Shown here: positions 20,601 through 30,481 of the stretch, one piece after another | Numbering within the stretch: position 1 is the first letter of the stretch | How the letters are laid out: every line of letters begins with the position of its first letter | DNA from: Elephas maximus indicus | Taxonomy: Eukaryota > Chordata > Mammalia > Proboscidea > Elephantidae | Length of the DNA: 64,000 nucleotides | NCBI RefSeq assembly: GCF_024166365.1 | Contig: NC_064836.1 | Location: forward strand, 36,438,833 to 36,502,832 | Reading direction: 5' to 3' | The notes under the pieces: generated by a model | Database searches by the model: none | What the model was told of the DNA's origin: nothing | What the model saw: only the letters and a program-made list of their open reading frames with translations | Translations under genes and position numbers: made by a program

Positions 20601-20861
20601 CTTTTGAGTGCCTTCCAACCTGGGGGGCTCATCTTCCAGCACTATATCAGACAATGTTCCACTGCTATTCATAAGGTTTTCACTGCTAATGCTTTTCAGA
20701 AGTAGACTGCTGGGGCCTTCTTCCTAGTCTGTCTTAGTCTGGAAGCTCAGCTGAAACCTGTCTTCCATGGGCGACCCTGCTGGTATCTGAATACCGGTGG
20801 CATAGCTTCCAGCACCACAGCACCACACAAGCCCCTACAGTACGACAAACTGACAGACACT
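17657..20861 (-). mobile_element. Full-length RTE/BovB-type LINE
   Basis: This 3,205-bp element is close to the ~3.2 kb usual for BovB-type RTEs. The 3' end is at 17657 (plus strand GTTGTGGTTGTTGTTAG then GATGTTGTCGAGTCAGTTCC) and the 5' end at 20861 (reverse of a GTGTCTGTCAGTTTGTCGTA start). A perfect 9-bp duplication, TGGCTATCT, flanks it (17648-17656 and 20862-20870) and lies inside a SINE core. It encodes an endonuclease/reverse transcriptase, broken by stops and frameshifts. Confidence 0.92.
17685..20515 (-). pseudogene. RTE endonuclease/reverse transcriptase, inactivated
   Basis: The apurinic-endonuclease-like domain comes first (about 20515-19831), with TWNVRSMNPGKLEIIKNEM, the catalytic GDWNAKVG and RNQIDYI. 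The reverse transcriptase follows (about 19508-18030), with IFMPIAKKGDPTECGNYR, FIDYAKAFDCVDHNKL, WFKVRKGVPQGC and LFNLYAEQII. The catalytic YADD box is YAGN (at about 18418-18429), so both metal-binding aspartates are lost. The C-terminal region (18008-17685) ends with IDTVAAKMSSSITTIVRMAQ. A stop replaces the tryptophan codon after DCVDHNKL and further frame breaks separate the pieces. In life such a protein reverse-transcribes its own RNA at a nicked target and probably also mobilised the SINEs sharing its tail. This copy cannot. Confidence 0.9.
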
Positions 20862-20972
20862 TGGCTATCTACACCTGAAAAATCAGCTACTGAAAACCCT
20901 ACGGAGCACAATCTTCTGTGACACGCATGGGGTTGCCTTGAGTCAGCAATGACTAAACGGCACCTAGTGTTT
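20862..20972 (+). repeat. SINE 3' half, split by the RTE insertion
   Basis: It resumes the SINE broken at 17656: TGGCTATCTACACCTGAAAA, ATCAGCTACTGAAAACCCTA, CGGAGCACAATCTTCTGTGA and an RTE-like tail ending GGCACCTAGTG. Head, core and tail of one SINE are therefore separated by 3.2 kb. Confidence 0.88.
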
Positions 20973-21279
20973 TTTTTCTGATATAATTTTACAGGGAGGA
21001 ATGCTTTGGCTAGAGGTCCCCTGGCAGTTGTATTTCTCAGTATAATTACTAAGAGGGTATTTCTAGTTTGTACAGAAGTCTTCTGAATCTAGTTTATATA
21101 AATTACAGTTGCCAAATCTAAGCAGATCTGGGACACTGGCAAGATTGAGTGTTTGAATCAATGAAACTGAGCAACAGAGTTTGGCTACAATGAGTTTCCT
21201 GAGGTTGATAGTGCTTTGGTGAGTCTTATGGGACACAGTAGGGAGGCTACCTGCCACAGTGCAGTGTTCAGAGTCCCAA
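20973..21279. other. Unassigned sequence
   Basis: Nothing recognised. Confidence 0.35.
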
Positions 21280-21455
21280 CTGCTGTCCACTTGCTTCCAA
21301 CTCGTGACAATCCCGTGTGTGTCAGAGTAGAACTGTGCTCCACAGGGTTTTCAGTAGCTCATTTTTCAGAAGCAGATCACCAGACCTTTCTTCTGAGGTG
21401 CCTTTGAGTGGACTCAAACCCTAGCCTTTCAGTTAGCACTGAGTGTGGTAACCGA
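21280..21455 (-). repeat. Afrotherian SINE, long type
   Basis: The copy shows CCCGTGTGTGTCAGAGTAGA, ACTGTGCTCCACAGGGTTTT and CTTCTGAGGTGCCTTTGAGT. Its head end is replaced by the next SINE. Confidence 0.82.
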
Positions 21456-21595
21456 GTCTCTTCCGACTCAGAGACCTTATAAGGACAGAGTAGAATTGTC
21501 CACCACAGGGTTTCCAAGGAGCAGCTGGTGGATTTGAACTGCTGACCTTTTTGGTTAGCAGCCAAGCTCTTAACCACTGCATCACCAGGTCTCCA
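21456..21595 (-). repeat. Afrotherian SINE, short type
   Basis: It abuts the previous copy: CTTCCGACTCAGAGACCTTA, GGGTTTCCAAGGAGCAGCTG, TTTTTGGTTAGCAGCCAAGC and CACTGCATCACCAGGTCTCC. Confidence 0.85.
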
Positions 21596-21974
21596 TTGTA
21601 TAGAGTAGTGCACTACAAATGTTAGTTATCCCAAATTGTTTCCTTTGACAGATTCTTTGAGGAAGATGGAAAGGAACTAGAGTACTTGAGAAAAAGCAGA
21701 ACAGGGAGGAAAAAGAGACCCATTTGCTGAAGGCAATGCTTTCTTGACATATTAAACTCTGAAAGAACTCGCTCTTAGGAAGATGTATTATTGTACCTTG
21801 TCTGGAATCTTCATGATATGGCATGTCACCAGAGGACAATACATTTGCAACTGAATTAGGTCTTCAGTGTACTCACTGGCTAGGGAAAAATATTTTCCCC
21901 TAAACTAGACTTTCTGTGACTCAGTGTGAATGTTTTTCCTATTTTTTCTTTAATAAGGAAATACCTTATCTCAT
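21596..21974. other. Unassigned sequence
   Basis: Nothing recognised. Short open frames lack any family signature. Confidence 0.35.
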
Positions 21975-22141
21975 TAAAAAAAAAAAAAAGCCCCACTACC
22001 GTCAAGTCAATTTCAACTCATAGCGACCCTATAGGACAGAGTAGAATTGCCCTGTATGGTTTCCAAGGAATGCCTGGTGGATTCGAACTGCTGACCTTTT
22101 GGTTAGTGACCGTAGCTCTTAACCACTGTGCCACCAGGGTT
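21975..22141 (-). repeat. Afrotherian SINE, short type
   Basis: A poly(A)-led copy on the plus strand: CCCCACTACCGTCAAGTCAA, TAGCGACCCTATAGGACAGA, GTTTCCAAGGAATGCCTGGT, TGTGCCACCAGGGTTT. The flanks CCTTATCTCATTAA and CCCTATCTTATTAA suggest an eroded target duplication. Confidence 0.88.
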
Positions 22142-22502
22142 TCTCCCTATCTTATTAACATTTGTCAAATTTCCTCAGTGACAGAAAATTATGCATGGTA
22201 ATAAATTTAAAAATGAAGTGTACTCTTATGTCAGAAATTTTTGTGGCACATCAAGTCTGGTTTGTTTTATTTGTGATGCCGCCACACTTCCTTTACTTTA
22301 ACAGGCTCTTGCCTCAAATTCCCAGACTCGGACCTTGACTCATCTCTCCACTGGACCACCCAGTACAATGTCACCAACTCCACAGCCTAAGAGTCCTATC
22401 TAAGTGTTTTAAAGGAAAACGTAAATCAGCAAGCAGATACATTCCACTGCAGTAACATAAACCCATTCATTATTCCACAAACATTTACTGAGCACCCACC
22501 AA
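22142..22502. other. Mostly unassigned; L2/MIR start near the right edge
   Basis: The only recognisable part is CATTCATTATTCCACAAACA and TTTACTGAGCACCCACC near 22460-22500. This resembles a reversed L2/MIR block that the following SINE interrupts. Confidence 0.35.
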
Positions 22503-22713
22503 GGTCCCCGGGCGGCGTAAATGGTTTCCACTCCACTACTAACCTAAAAGTTGGCGGTTCAAACCCACCCAGTGGAAGTGCAGAAGAAAGTCCTGGAGAT
22601 TTGCTTCCGTAAAAATTATAGCCAAGAAAAGCCTGTGGAGCAGTTCTGCTTTGTCACACATGGGGTGGCTGTGAGTAGGAGCCGACCTGATGGAAACGGG
22701 TTTGGTTTTTGGT
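22503..22713 (+). repeat. Afrotherian SINE, intermediate-core type
   Basis: The head (CCCCGGGCGGCGTAAATGG, GTTGGCGGTTCAAACCCACC) is followed by a different core, AGATTTGCTTCCGTAAAAAT TATAGCC. The usual tail CCTGTGGAGCAGTTCTGCTT and ACGGGTTTGGTTTTT ends it. Related cores are at 30079 and 48891. Confidence 0.85.
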
Positions 22714-22819
22714 TTGCCAATACACCAGGCTGAAGAAACAAGGAGGAAAAGAACACAGACTTTTTCTTTGAAGAGGAAAGGCAGTAGAGAGAGAGATATG
22801 AAGGCTGAGAGGGAAAAAG

Positions 22820-23115
22820 AAGTGCCTAGTTTTTATTGAGCATCTACACTTTGCAACAATGGGCTCAAACATAGCAGTGATGTGAGGATGGGACAGGACC
22901 AGGCAGAGTTTTGTTCTGTTGTACATAGGGTTATGATGAGTCGGAACCCACTTGATGGCACCTAACAACAACAACACTTTGCCAAACAAAGTATTAGGGG
23001 CTTTATAATGAATCTTCATAATAGCTCTCTAAGATAGCACAGTACTCTGTTTATGTATGAGGAAACTGAGGCTTGGTGAGATCTTCTAGTTAGAGTTGCA
23101 AACATGGATCTGGAG
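22820..23115 (-). repeat. MIR, split by an RTE fragment
   Basis: The reversed MIR order is AGTTTTTATTGAGCATCTAC, then after the inserted RTE end GGCTTTATAATGAATCTTCA, ATGAGGAAACTGAGGCTTGG. Confidence 0.7.
22855..22973 (+). mobile_element. RTE 3' end, 119-bp insertion with target duplication
   Basis: It contains GGACAGGACCAGGCAGAGTT, TTGTTCTGTTGTACATAGGG and GATGGCACCTAACAACAACA. A perfect ACACTTTGC lies on each side (22846-22854, 22974-22982), inside a MIR. It is an extremely 5'-truncated RTE insertion. Confidence 0.88.
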
Positions 23116-23278
23116 CTCAGCAGAGTGGTGCAGATTAGTGCTATGCTTTTGGTGCTCATCAGCATAGAGATAGTTCAAGTCATGAGAGATGATGAACTTC
23201 ATCAGGACAGTGTGAAGAAAGGGAAGACGAGAGGACGAGTAGAGGAAACGTCAACATTTAAGCATGGGTAGAGGAAGA

Positions 23279-23445
23279 TGGAGCCCTAGTGGCATAGTGG
23301 TTAACAGCTCAGGTGCTAACCAAAATGTCAGCAGTTCAAGTCCACCATCCGCCCCTTGGAAACCCAATGGGGCAGTTCTACTCTGTCCTATAAGTTGCTA
23401 TGTGTTGGAATGGACTCAATGGCAATGGGTTTTTTTTTTTTTTTC
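23279..23445 (+). repeat. Afrotherian SINE, short type
   Basis: It starts GGAGCCCTAGTGGCATAGTG, contains TTGGAAACCCAATGGGGCAG and ends with TCAATGGCAATGGG plus a T-run. Confidence 0.9.
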
Positions 23446-23529
23446 CTTCTACCTATGTGGATTTTCTTTCTCTTCCCTTTACAGACTCCTCTTCCTTTAA
23501 AAAGAAAAACAAAAACACACAAACAAAAA

Positions 23530-23657
23530 ACTTATAGCAACCCTATAGGACAGAGTAGAACTGCCCCATAGGGTTTCCAAGGAGCAGCTTGTGGATTCAA
23601 ACTGCCAACATTTTGGTTAACAGGCAAGCTTTTAACCACTGCGCCACCAGGGTTCTG
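23530..23657 (-). repeat. SINE, short type, lacking its 3' tail
   Basis: It begins at CTTATAGCAACCCTATAGGA and runs to TGCGCCACCAGGGTTCT. The GTCGAGTCGATT part is missing. Confidence 0.82.
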
Positions 23658-23810
23658 AGTAGAAGGAAAGCCCGGTGGAATCAATAAAAGGGGGCGAGAG
23701 TTTCCTAATGGTGCATGTATAGGGGAACAGCTTCAAATTCCACGGAGAAGTCCAGTGAGACAGGACAGAAAACACCTTTTGAATTTAGCAACAGGATAAT
23801 GACTGAGTTG

Positions 23811-24013
23811 ACCTTTCTCTTTTTTTTAGCTTAGTTTAGTTTAGTGATGACCTTTGTTCCTTACCTCCTTCCTGGCCTAGTGAGGCCTTAGGGCAATTAG
23901 ACGTGGTTAGGGAGAAAGCTGTTCATTCCGTACTTACACACCACTCCAATATTCACAAAGATGGCATGGTAGAAGAGAATTTCCTTTGGCTCCTTGAAGT
24001 AAAATGACTGAAA
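23811..24013. other. Unassigned sequence
   Basis: Nothing recognised. Confidence 0.3.
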
Positions 24014-24018
24014 TCAAC

Positions 24019-24425
24019 TACATTAGTGTCCACATGCTGCTGCAACAGAAACACCACAAATGGGTGGCTTTAAAGAACAGCAATTTATTTTCTCACAGCT
24101 CTGGAGGCTAAAAGTCCAAGTCAGAGGCTCAGCTCAGTGGATTTCTTCCTTGTTGATAGCCCTGGGCATTCCTTGGTTCCTCAGCTTGTAGATGACAGTC
24201 ACACAACATCTGTCTTCCCCTTTTGTGCGTGCTTCTGTGTCTAATGTACTCTTTTTATAACTCGGAAGTGATTAGGTTTAAAATCCACTCTACGTTGGTA
24301 TGGCCTCATTTACTTAACAAAGAAAATCCTGTTTCCGAATGGGATTACATCCACAGCAATAAGGATTAGGATTCTAACACATAATTTGGGGGGGGTTGGG
24401 GTGGGGGACAAGTTAATCTGTGACA
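24019..24425 (-). mobile_element. MaLR-type solo LTR with 5-bp target duplication
   Basis: The plus strand reads as a reversed MaLR/MLT1-like LTR: CTGCTGCAACAGAAACACCA, CAATTTATTTTCTCACAGCT, CTGGAGGCTAAAAGTCCAAG, and a degraded end before ATCTGTGACA. TCAAC stands on both sides (24014-24018 and 24426-24430). The first base pair of the canonical TG end has mutated to TA. No internal retroviral sequence adjoins it. Confidence 0.78.
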
Positions 24426-24430
24426 TCAAC

Positions 24431-24734
24431 CTTATAGAATTTCTCTCTTTTTTTGTGCACCCCACCCAAGGAAATCAAGGGACATCTCTTCATTAGAAAG
24501 AGACTGATTCAGAAATGAGAACTACCGGTTTCCCACTTCAGAGTCCCTCTGAGAATAATCTATATAGCAACTATTGGAAGAGGGACACACATTTCAGAAT
24601 CAGAAGCTATGGGGATCCAAATTACATGAGTTTGTAGCTTAGTTGTAAGAACAAGTTCTAACCACCAGACCAAGTTGGAATGCGTTCTTGTGTCCTGTGA
24701 CACTGGGAAATTATTTTGAAATAGAAAATTACAA
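24431..24734. other. Unassigned sequence
   Basis: Nothing recognised. Confidence 0.3.
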
Positions 24735-24990
24735 TGGTTGAGCTTGAAGTCAGAAATCGCTTTGTTTGGACTCTGTCTCTGTTTCTGAATGACTACAGGC
24801 AAGTTACAAAATTTCTTTTAGCCCTAATTGCCTTATAAGTGAAGCAGGAGTCAGGTGCATACCTTGTAAAGTTCTTATAACTATTTAAGGAGATAATGCA
24901 ATTTAAGCATACAGAACTTTTCTAAGCATACAGAACAGTGCTTTGTATATAACCATTGCTCCATAAATGTTAACCATTATTATTTTTATT
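24735..24990 (+). repeat. MIR
   Basis: MIR order on the plus strand: GACTCTGTCTCTGTTTCTGA, CAGGCAAGTTACAAAATTTC, AGGAGATAATGCAATTTAAG, CAGTGCTTTGTATATAACCA and CATAAATGTTAACCATTATT. Confidence 0.7.
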
Positions 24991-25009
24991 ATTTCTAATT
25001 TCTACTTGG

Positions 25010-25568
25010 ATCAGCAATCGATGTTCATGGAAACAGCAGTCAAGAAACCAAATAATTTATTGCATTGTGCAAATCTGGGGCAAAAGAGCACTTAAAGTTT
25101 TAAAAACAAAGATGCCACTTTGATGACTAAGGTGTACCTGACCCAAGCCATGGTATTTTCAATCATCTTACATGCATGCAAAAGCTGGACAGTGGAAAAG
25201 GAATACAGAAGAAGAATTGATGTATTGGAATTACAGTGTTGGCAAGGAATATTGCCTTCCAGAAGAACTAACAAATCGATCTTAGATGAAAAACAGCTAG
25301 AATGCTTTTTAGAAGTGAGGATGGCAAGACTTCGGCTAGCTTACTTTGGACACACCTTCAGAAAAGACTAATTGCTAGAAAAAGACATCACATTTGGTAA
25401 GGTAGAGGTTAAGCAAAAAATAAAGGAAACCCTCAGTGGAATGGATTAGCACAATAGCCATAATAATGGACTCAAACATACCAAGGATTATGAAGCTGGA
25501 ACAGGACTGGGCAATGTTTTGTTCTGTTATACACGAGGTCACCATGAGTGGAAGCCAACTCAAGGCAA
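25010..25568 (+). mobile_element. RTE/BovB-type LINE, 5'-truncated
   Basis: It covers the region after the catalytic box: translations include TKVYLTQAMVFSIILHACKS and RMARLRLAYFGHTFRKD. The 3' end GGAACAGGACTGGGCAATGT, TTTGTTCTGTTATACACGAG is diverged. The 83-aa open frame is a remnant of the RTE C-terminal region. Confidence 0.85.
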
Positions 25569-26312
25569 GTAAAAACAGCATCATTTCTTTTCTAATCTCT
25601 AAAGTTAATCTTTCTTCTCTGCTCTGGAACCATCCCTGACTGCCATTTTTCAGACCTTGCTTCACATTTTGCCATACTCCACTGTCCTTACGGTTCTCAG
25701 TTTTTCCTTTTTTATCTTTCTCACCATCAGTCATGCCCAGGGGTCAATTATCTTACACAAATCAACCTTTTTTGGACGTGATGCCTTTTTAATGAACTTC
25801 AAATTTTTTTCCTTCCTTATCAGGCCCACGTCTTTCAATGACTAGCCTACATTCACTTTGTTTTGTTTTTAAGCTTTGAAATAGAATTTTAGCCTCTAAA
25901 ACTGCTTCTGGGAAGGTCATTGTTTACATGATCCTGGTGAAATTCAATGGCCTTTTAAAATCCTCCACTTCTTGGGTTATTCAGCTGCACGTAAGGTTCT
26001 GTTGAACATGTGTTACTTGAAAAATCTCATACCCTGTCTTCCATGTTGCCCCACTATCCTCAATGTTTTCCTCCTTGGTACCTCTTTCCTTCCCACATCC
26101 AATCATTGGCATTTCACAAGAATTAGTCCTTAGTTTTCTGTTCTCTTTTATACACTAACTTCTTAACATATTTTATCTGTTTGGAATTTTCATCATACAA
26201 TTAATGATGAATAACATCACATCTATATCTCTGCCCTGAGTTCTTGACTTGTACTCAACTTCCATATTTCCAAACATCTAGATCCTCTGCTATCTTCTCA
26301 TTCTTTAGTGGG
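25569..26312. other. Unassigned, possibly an old LINE-derived stretch
   Basis: Pieces such as CTTCCATATTTCCAAACATC and TTAGTTTTCTGTTCTCTTTT loosely recall a widespread ancient mammalian repeat, and similar sequence continues after the LTR at 26830. This is too weak to name. Confidence 0.25.
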
Positions 26313-26829
26313 TGTGATGATTAAGATTGTGGGTCAGTTTGGCTGGGCCATGATTCTCAGTGGTTTGGCAGTTGTATGATGTTGTGATCATCTCCATTAT
26401 TGGATTGGTTGTGAGTAGCCAATCGGTTGCAAGTGAGTTTCCTTGGGCATGTGGCCTGTATCAAATATAAGTGGACATTCTGGCAAGGCTTGTGAACTTT
26501 TTGCTTATGCTGGCTCCTGCAGCTGGCTTCTGTTTGTCTGACCTCTGGTTCTTGGGATTTGAGCTAGCAGCTCACCTGCGGTCTTGCCTGCCAATCTTGG
26601 GATCCATCGACCTATGAAGCCTGTGAGCAAGAGCCTTGCTCTCTGACCTGTCAATATTGGGTCCACCAGCCCCTGTGGCTTTGTGAATCTGGAAAAGCCT
26701 CTATCCTGACCCACAGACTTGGAACGTTCCAGCTTCTACAGCCAAGCGAGCCATTCCCTTGCTATAAATCTCTCTCTATATTTATATGCTTTACTGGCTT
26801 TGCTTCTCTAGAGAACCCAGCCTAAGACA
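26313..26829 (+). mobile_element. Solo LTR, MaLR/ERVL-like, 517 bp
   Basis: It starts TGTGATGATTAAGATTGTGG and ends CCCAGCCTAAGACA, so it has TG...CA ends. GTGGG (26308-26312) and GTAGG (26830-26834) flank it: a 5-bp duplication with one mismatch. CTTGCTATAAATCTCTCTC near the 3' end may hold the polyadenylation region. The short open frame at 26505-26714 has no known match. Confidence 0.68.
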
Positions 26830-26834
26830 GTAGG

Positions 26835-27054
26835 TAAGCTCAACTTTTACCCCTTTCTTGGTTTTTACTATTTACAAAGACTTCTTCTTTCTCTATGTTT
26901 CTTTTAAACTGCACCATTCAGATCAATGCTTGCCTTGAACTGTGTGAGAATCTATTCTCCAGTAGCTCATATGTACTTTGAGGACAAGGCACCCAGATTG
27001 ATATTTCTTGTGTGAAACTCAAATACTTGGTAATTAATTAGAGTCCAGTTTTTT
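26835..27054. other. Unassigned sequence
   Basis: Nothing firm. Confidence 0.25.
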
Positions 27055-27402
27055 CTTTAAATTTTATTGTGCTTTATGTATAAGTTTACAGAGCAAGTTA
27101 GTTTCTCGTTAAAAAATGTATACACAAATTGTTTTGTGACCTTGGTTGCAATCCTCGCGATATGTCAGCACTCTCCCTTTCCACTCTGGGTTCCCCGTAT
27201 CCATTCATCCAGTTTTCCTGTCCCTTCCTGCCTTCTCATCTTTGCTTTTGGGCAGGCATTGCCCATTTGGTTTCATGTACTTGATTGATCTAAGAAGCTC
27301 ATTCCTCACCTGTGTTACTGTTTATTTTATAGGCCTGTCTAATCTTTGGCTGAAAGGTGAACTTCAGAACTGGCTTCAGTTCTAAGTTAGAAGGTTGTCC
27401 AG
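27055..27402 (-). mobile_element. L1 3' end (3'UTR fragment)
   Basis: The plus strand begins AAATTTTATTGTGCTTTATG, then TAAGTTTACAGAGCAAGTTA, TTCCTGTCCCTTCCTGCCTT and TCTTTGGCTGAAAGGTGAAC. The same blocks occur at 29461 and 52345. It is 5'-truncated within the 3'UTR. Confidence 0.8.
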
Positions 27403-28785
27403 GTGAGTTGATTCTTAAAAAACATGTCATTGTCCAAGATGAAAAATAAAACGTAAGTAAACATCAGACTAGAAATAGCATTAGTTTCTAAAGTGGTGTA
27501 ATATTTACTTGGGAATTTGTGCTTATTATCAGGCTAAAGATATTTAATAATATTAACAGGCATAATTAGAATATGAGATTTAAGTGTATTAGGTATTGAG
27601 GGCCATATAAAATAATCATATTAAACAAATGTTTTTTCTGCCTTTTTGTTAATTTTTTGGCAGTTGAGCTTAATCTCATTTACTATATTTCTAAATAACT
27701 CTGGTTAAGAAATGAGGAAGAAATGCTTTTCTTCTACTTTTTTTTTAAATGGAACTATTAAAATGGAATATTTAGCAAACATTTTATGACTCCCAATTTA
27801 CAGAATACAATTAATCCCAAACATAATTACTTCCATTAAAATTTACTACAATCTGATTTATGCAGTTAATTAGGAAAAAAAAATCAATGGGTGACGAATT
27901 CTAGTTGAAGGAATATTTTGTTCTGTGTGGTGTCAAGCGAAGCTTTCTTAAACGTTCAGACTTTTGATTTGTAAAGATTCAAACTAAATCTCAAATCAAT
28001 ACATCTGGTAAAAAACAAACAAAAAAGAACAAAAACAGCAACAGCAACAACAACAACAACAACAAAATAACCTCCTTTGTACAAATCCACACATAAAGGA
28101 AGCAATTTTTCATAGGTTTGAACAAAAGGACTCTAGTTTCCTTTTTCCTAGTATGTGGCTCAATCTCAAAAAGCACGTAGACTTGTGCATGAATTGTCTG
28201 GTGGAGAAATGACTAAGATTCTATTCTGAACTGGGTCTCTTGGAAGGCCTCCTGGTAGTGGTCAGATAATAATTATGATACTACTTGAGGCTATATGTGA
28301 GAATATTCTTGAGTCTGGTTTGAATTCTTTTTAGCAGCTGAGTCATTGCACTGCCACAGCAAATGACTTTTAATTTTGAACCACCATGTCTCTAATCATA
28401 ATTCATAAGAAAATGTAATAAATTGTCTAACAATAAGAAAAATTTAAAGCCTCAGAAAGAGAAAAATTGAAAACTAATAACTTGGTGGGTAAGCTCCACC
28501 TTTATCCCTCTGTTTCTTGCAAGAAATTTGTCAGCCTAGAGAGGATGGCCAGATGTGGCTGAGTTATAGCCAAGACAAGTCAACGGCATCGGGATTTATT
28601 ATTTTGTTTTATTCCATCAAAAAAAAAATGTCTTCAAGATGGCATATTTCTGACCGAGGTATCAGCTTTATTTGACATGTAGCTATACTGCTTTCATTTT
28701 TTCACTCCTTCCTCCTGTCACTCAGATATGTGTTAAATACCAACTATTAGAGAAAGTAGTAACGATTGTTGCCACCAGTAATTTA
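27403..28785. other. Unassigned AT-rich sequence
   Basis: AT-rich and without a recognisable repeat except a short CAA-rich tract at about 28028-28067. No plausible exon. Confidence 0.4.
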
Positions 28786-28987
28786 CCAGTTTCTGTTGAG
28801 TTGACTTTGACTCACGGCAAATCATGCGTGTCAGAGTAGAACAGTGCTGCATAGGGTTTTCAATGGCTGATTTTTCAGGAGTGGATTGTCAGACCTTTCT
28901 TCCAAGGTGCCTCTGGATGGACTCGAACCTCTAACCTTTCAGTTAGCAGCTGAGCAAGGCAACCATTTCCACCATCTAGGGACTCCA
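28786..28987 (-). repeat. Afrotherian SINE, long type
   Basis: The copy reads TCTGTTGAGTTGACTTTGAC, CATGCGTGTCAGAGTAGAAC, CAGACCTTTCTTCCAAGGTG and CCACCATCTAGGGACTCC. Confidence 0.88.
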
Positions 28988-29460
28988 CCACCAATAAAGA
29001 TTGTGATAAAGTAACCCTTAAAAAAAAATTTTTTTTTTTTTTTCTGTTGCTAAATTCTTCTTCTCATTCGCCCTTCCCCAGGATTTCTTCCCACACTGGA
29101 GCTATTTGTAGGAATTACAAGATGTGGGTTTGAAACTTTGGAGATTGTGGGATCCATGAAGTTTGAATATTGGGAAAATGTGTTTCTGGCTTTTGAACTC
29201 GTCATATTTTCTTTGTTGCATCTACTCTGTACTGGAAACAGCAAGGAATCCAGAACTAAGAATTCGAACTTTGAAAGTCTGAAATAATTTGGAAGAGCCC
29301 AAGGCCTCTTGGAGGAGGGAAAGACATCCACTGTGAGTTCTATTCCGGTGGGTATGGGATCCACTGAGAAGGGCATGCTTACTGATTTTGCAAAACATGT
29401 TTATTTTAGGTGGTAGATGAAGTTTACAAGGTGGGAGACTCAAAAGAAAGTAAACATAAT
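28988..29460. other. Unassigned sequence with an A-run/T-run
   Basis: At about 29021-29043 an A-run meets a T-run, but unlike 11602-11662 I see no direct repeats around it. The rest is unassigned. Confidence 0.35.
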
Positions 29461-30035
29461 CGTATTTTAGACGAAGGTTTACAGGGCAAATTAGTTTCTC
29501 ATTAAATAAGTAATACACATATTGTTTTGTGATGTTGGTTGCCAACCCCGCGGTGTGTCAACACTCTCGCCTTCTCTACCTCGTGTTCCCCATTTCCATT
29601 CGTCCAGTTTTCCTGTCCCTTCCTGCCTTCTTGTCCTTGTCCCTGTGCTGTTGTACCCATTTAGTCTTGTTTTGTTTTATGTGCCTGTCTAATCTTTGAC
29701 TGAAAGGTTAACCTCAAGAGTGACTTCAGTACTGAGTTAAGAGGGTGTCGGGGGCCATATTCTTGGGGTTTCTCCAGCCTCTGTCAGACCAGTAAGTCTG
29801 GTCTTTTGTTTTTTTGAGTTAGAATTTTGTTCTCCATTTTTCTCCAGCTCTGTCTGGGACCCTCTAGTTGTGCTGGACTCAGTCTGGTGGAAGCTGTGGT
29901 AACTGTGGTCCATTAGTCCTTTGGACTAATCTTTCCCTTGTGTCTTTGGTTTTCTTCATTCTCTCTTGCTCCAGATGGCGTGGGCCTAGTGGAATATCTT
30001 AGATGGCTGCTCACAAGCTTTTAAGACCCCAGATG
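29461..30035 (-). mobile_element. L1 3' end (3'UTR)
   Basis: Blocks: GACGAAGGTTTACAGGGCAA, GTTTCTCATTAAATAAGTAA, CAGACCAGTAAGTCTGGTCT, CTCAGTCTGGTGGAAGCTGT, CACAAGCTTTTAAGACCCCA. It is the same family as 27055, 30482 (opposite strand) and 52345. Confidence 0.85.
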
Positions 30036-30078
30036 AAAAGTAGGCATAACAGTTTTTCCTACTGTAATGTATCACCTA

Positions 30079-30286
30079 AGGAACCCTAGTAGTTCAGTGG
30101 TTGAGTGCTCAACTGCCAACCAAAAGGTTGTTGGTTTGAACCTACCAGCTGCTCCATGGAAGAAAGATGTAGCAGTGTGCTCCCGTAAAGATTTACAGCT
30201 TTGGAAACCCTATGGGGCAGTTCTACTCTGTCCTATAGAGTTGTTATGAGTCGAAATCAACTCAACAGCAACGGGTTTGGTTTGGT
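30079..30286 (+). repeat. Afrotherian SINE, intermediate-core type
   Basis: The head AGGAACCCTAGTAGTTCAGT, core GATGTAGCAGTGTGCTCCCG TAAAG and tail TGGGGCAGTTCTACTCTGTC, AACGGGTTTGGTTTGG are all present. Confidence 0.88.
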
Positions 30287-30481
30287 AACGTATTATCTAG
30301 GCTTGCCTCTTTCAATTCATGGAGTAGTCTTTAAATAAAAAAAACTACAGAAAAAGTAAATTTTTATACAAGTCCATTCTTTTCACAGATGAGATTTTTA
30401 TTCTAGTTGTACTTTTCTGTATATTCTGACTCCTTTCTCTTTCTTCCTCCATTTTATTGTCAAAATTCTTTTCATTATTAA

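Larger units (their letters stand above)
23150..23810 (-). mobile_element. L2-like LINE fragment, interrupted by two SINEs
   Basis: Blocks such as GTCAACATTTAAGCATGGGT, AAATTCCACGGAGAAGTCCA and TTTGAATTTAGCAACAGGAT match the reversed order of a widespread ancient L2-type element ('ccattggatttggcaaca'). Similarity is recalled, not computed. Confidence 0.45.

Noticed and set aside
19058..20705. Plus-strand frames of 88-136 aa
   Set aside because: Antisense to the RTE endonuclease/reverse transcriptase, which has the clear motifs.
28988..29460. A-run/T-run at 29021-29043 as another fold-back insertion
   Set aside because: No direct repeats found around it, unlike 11602-11662.
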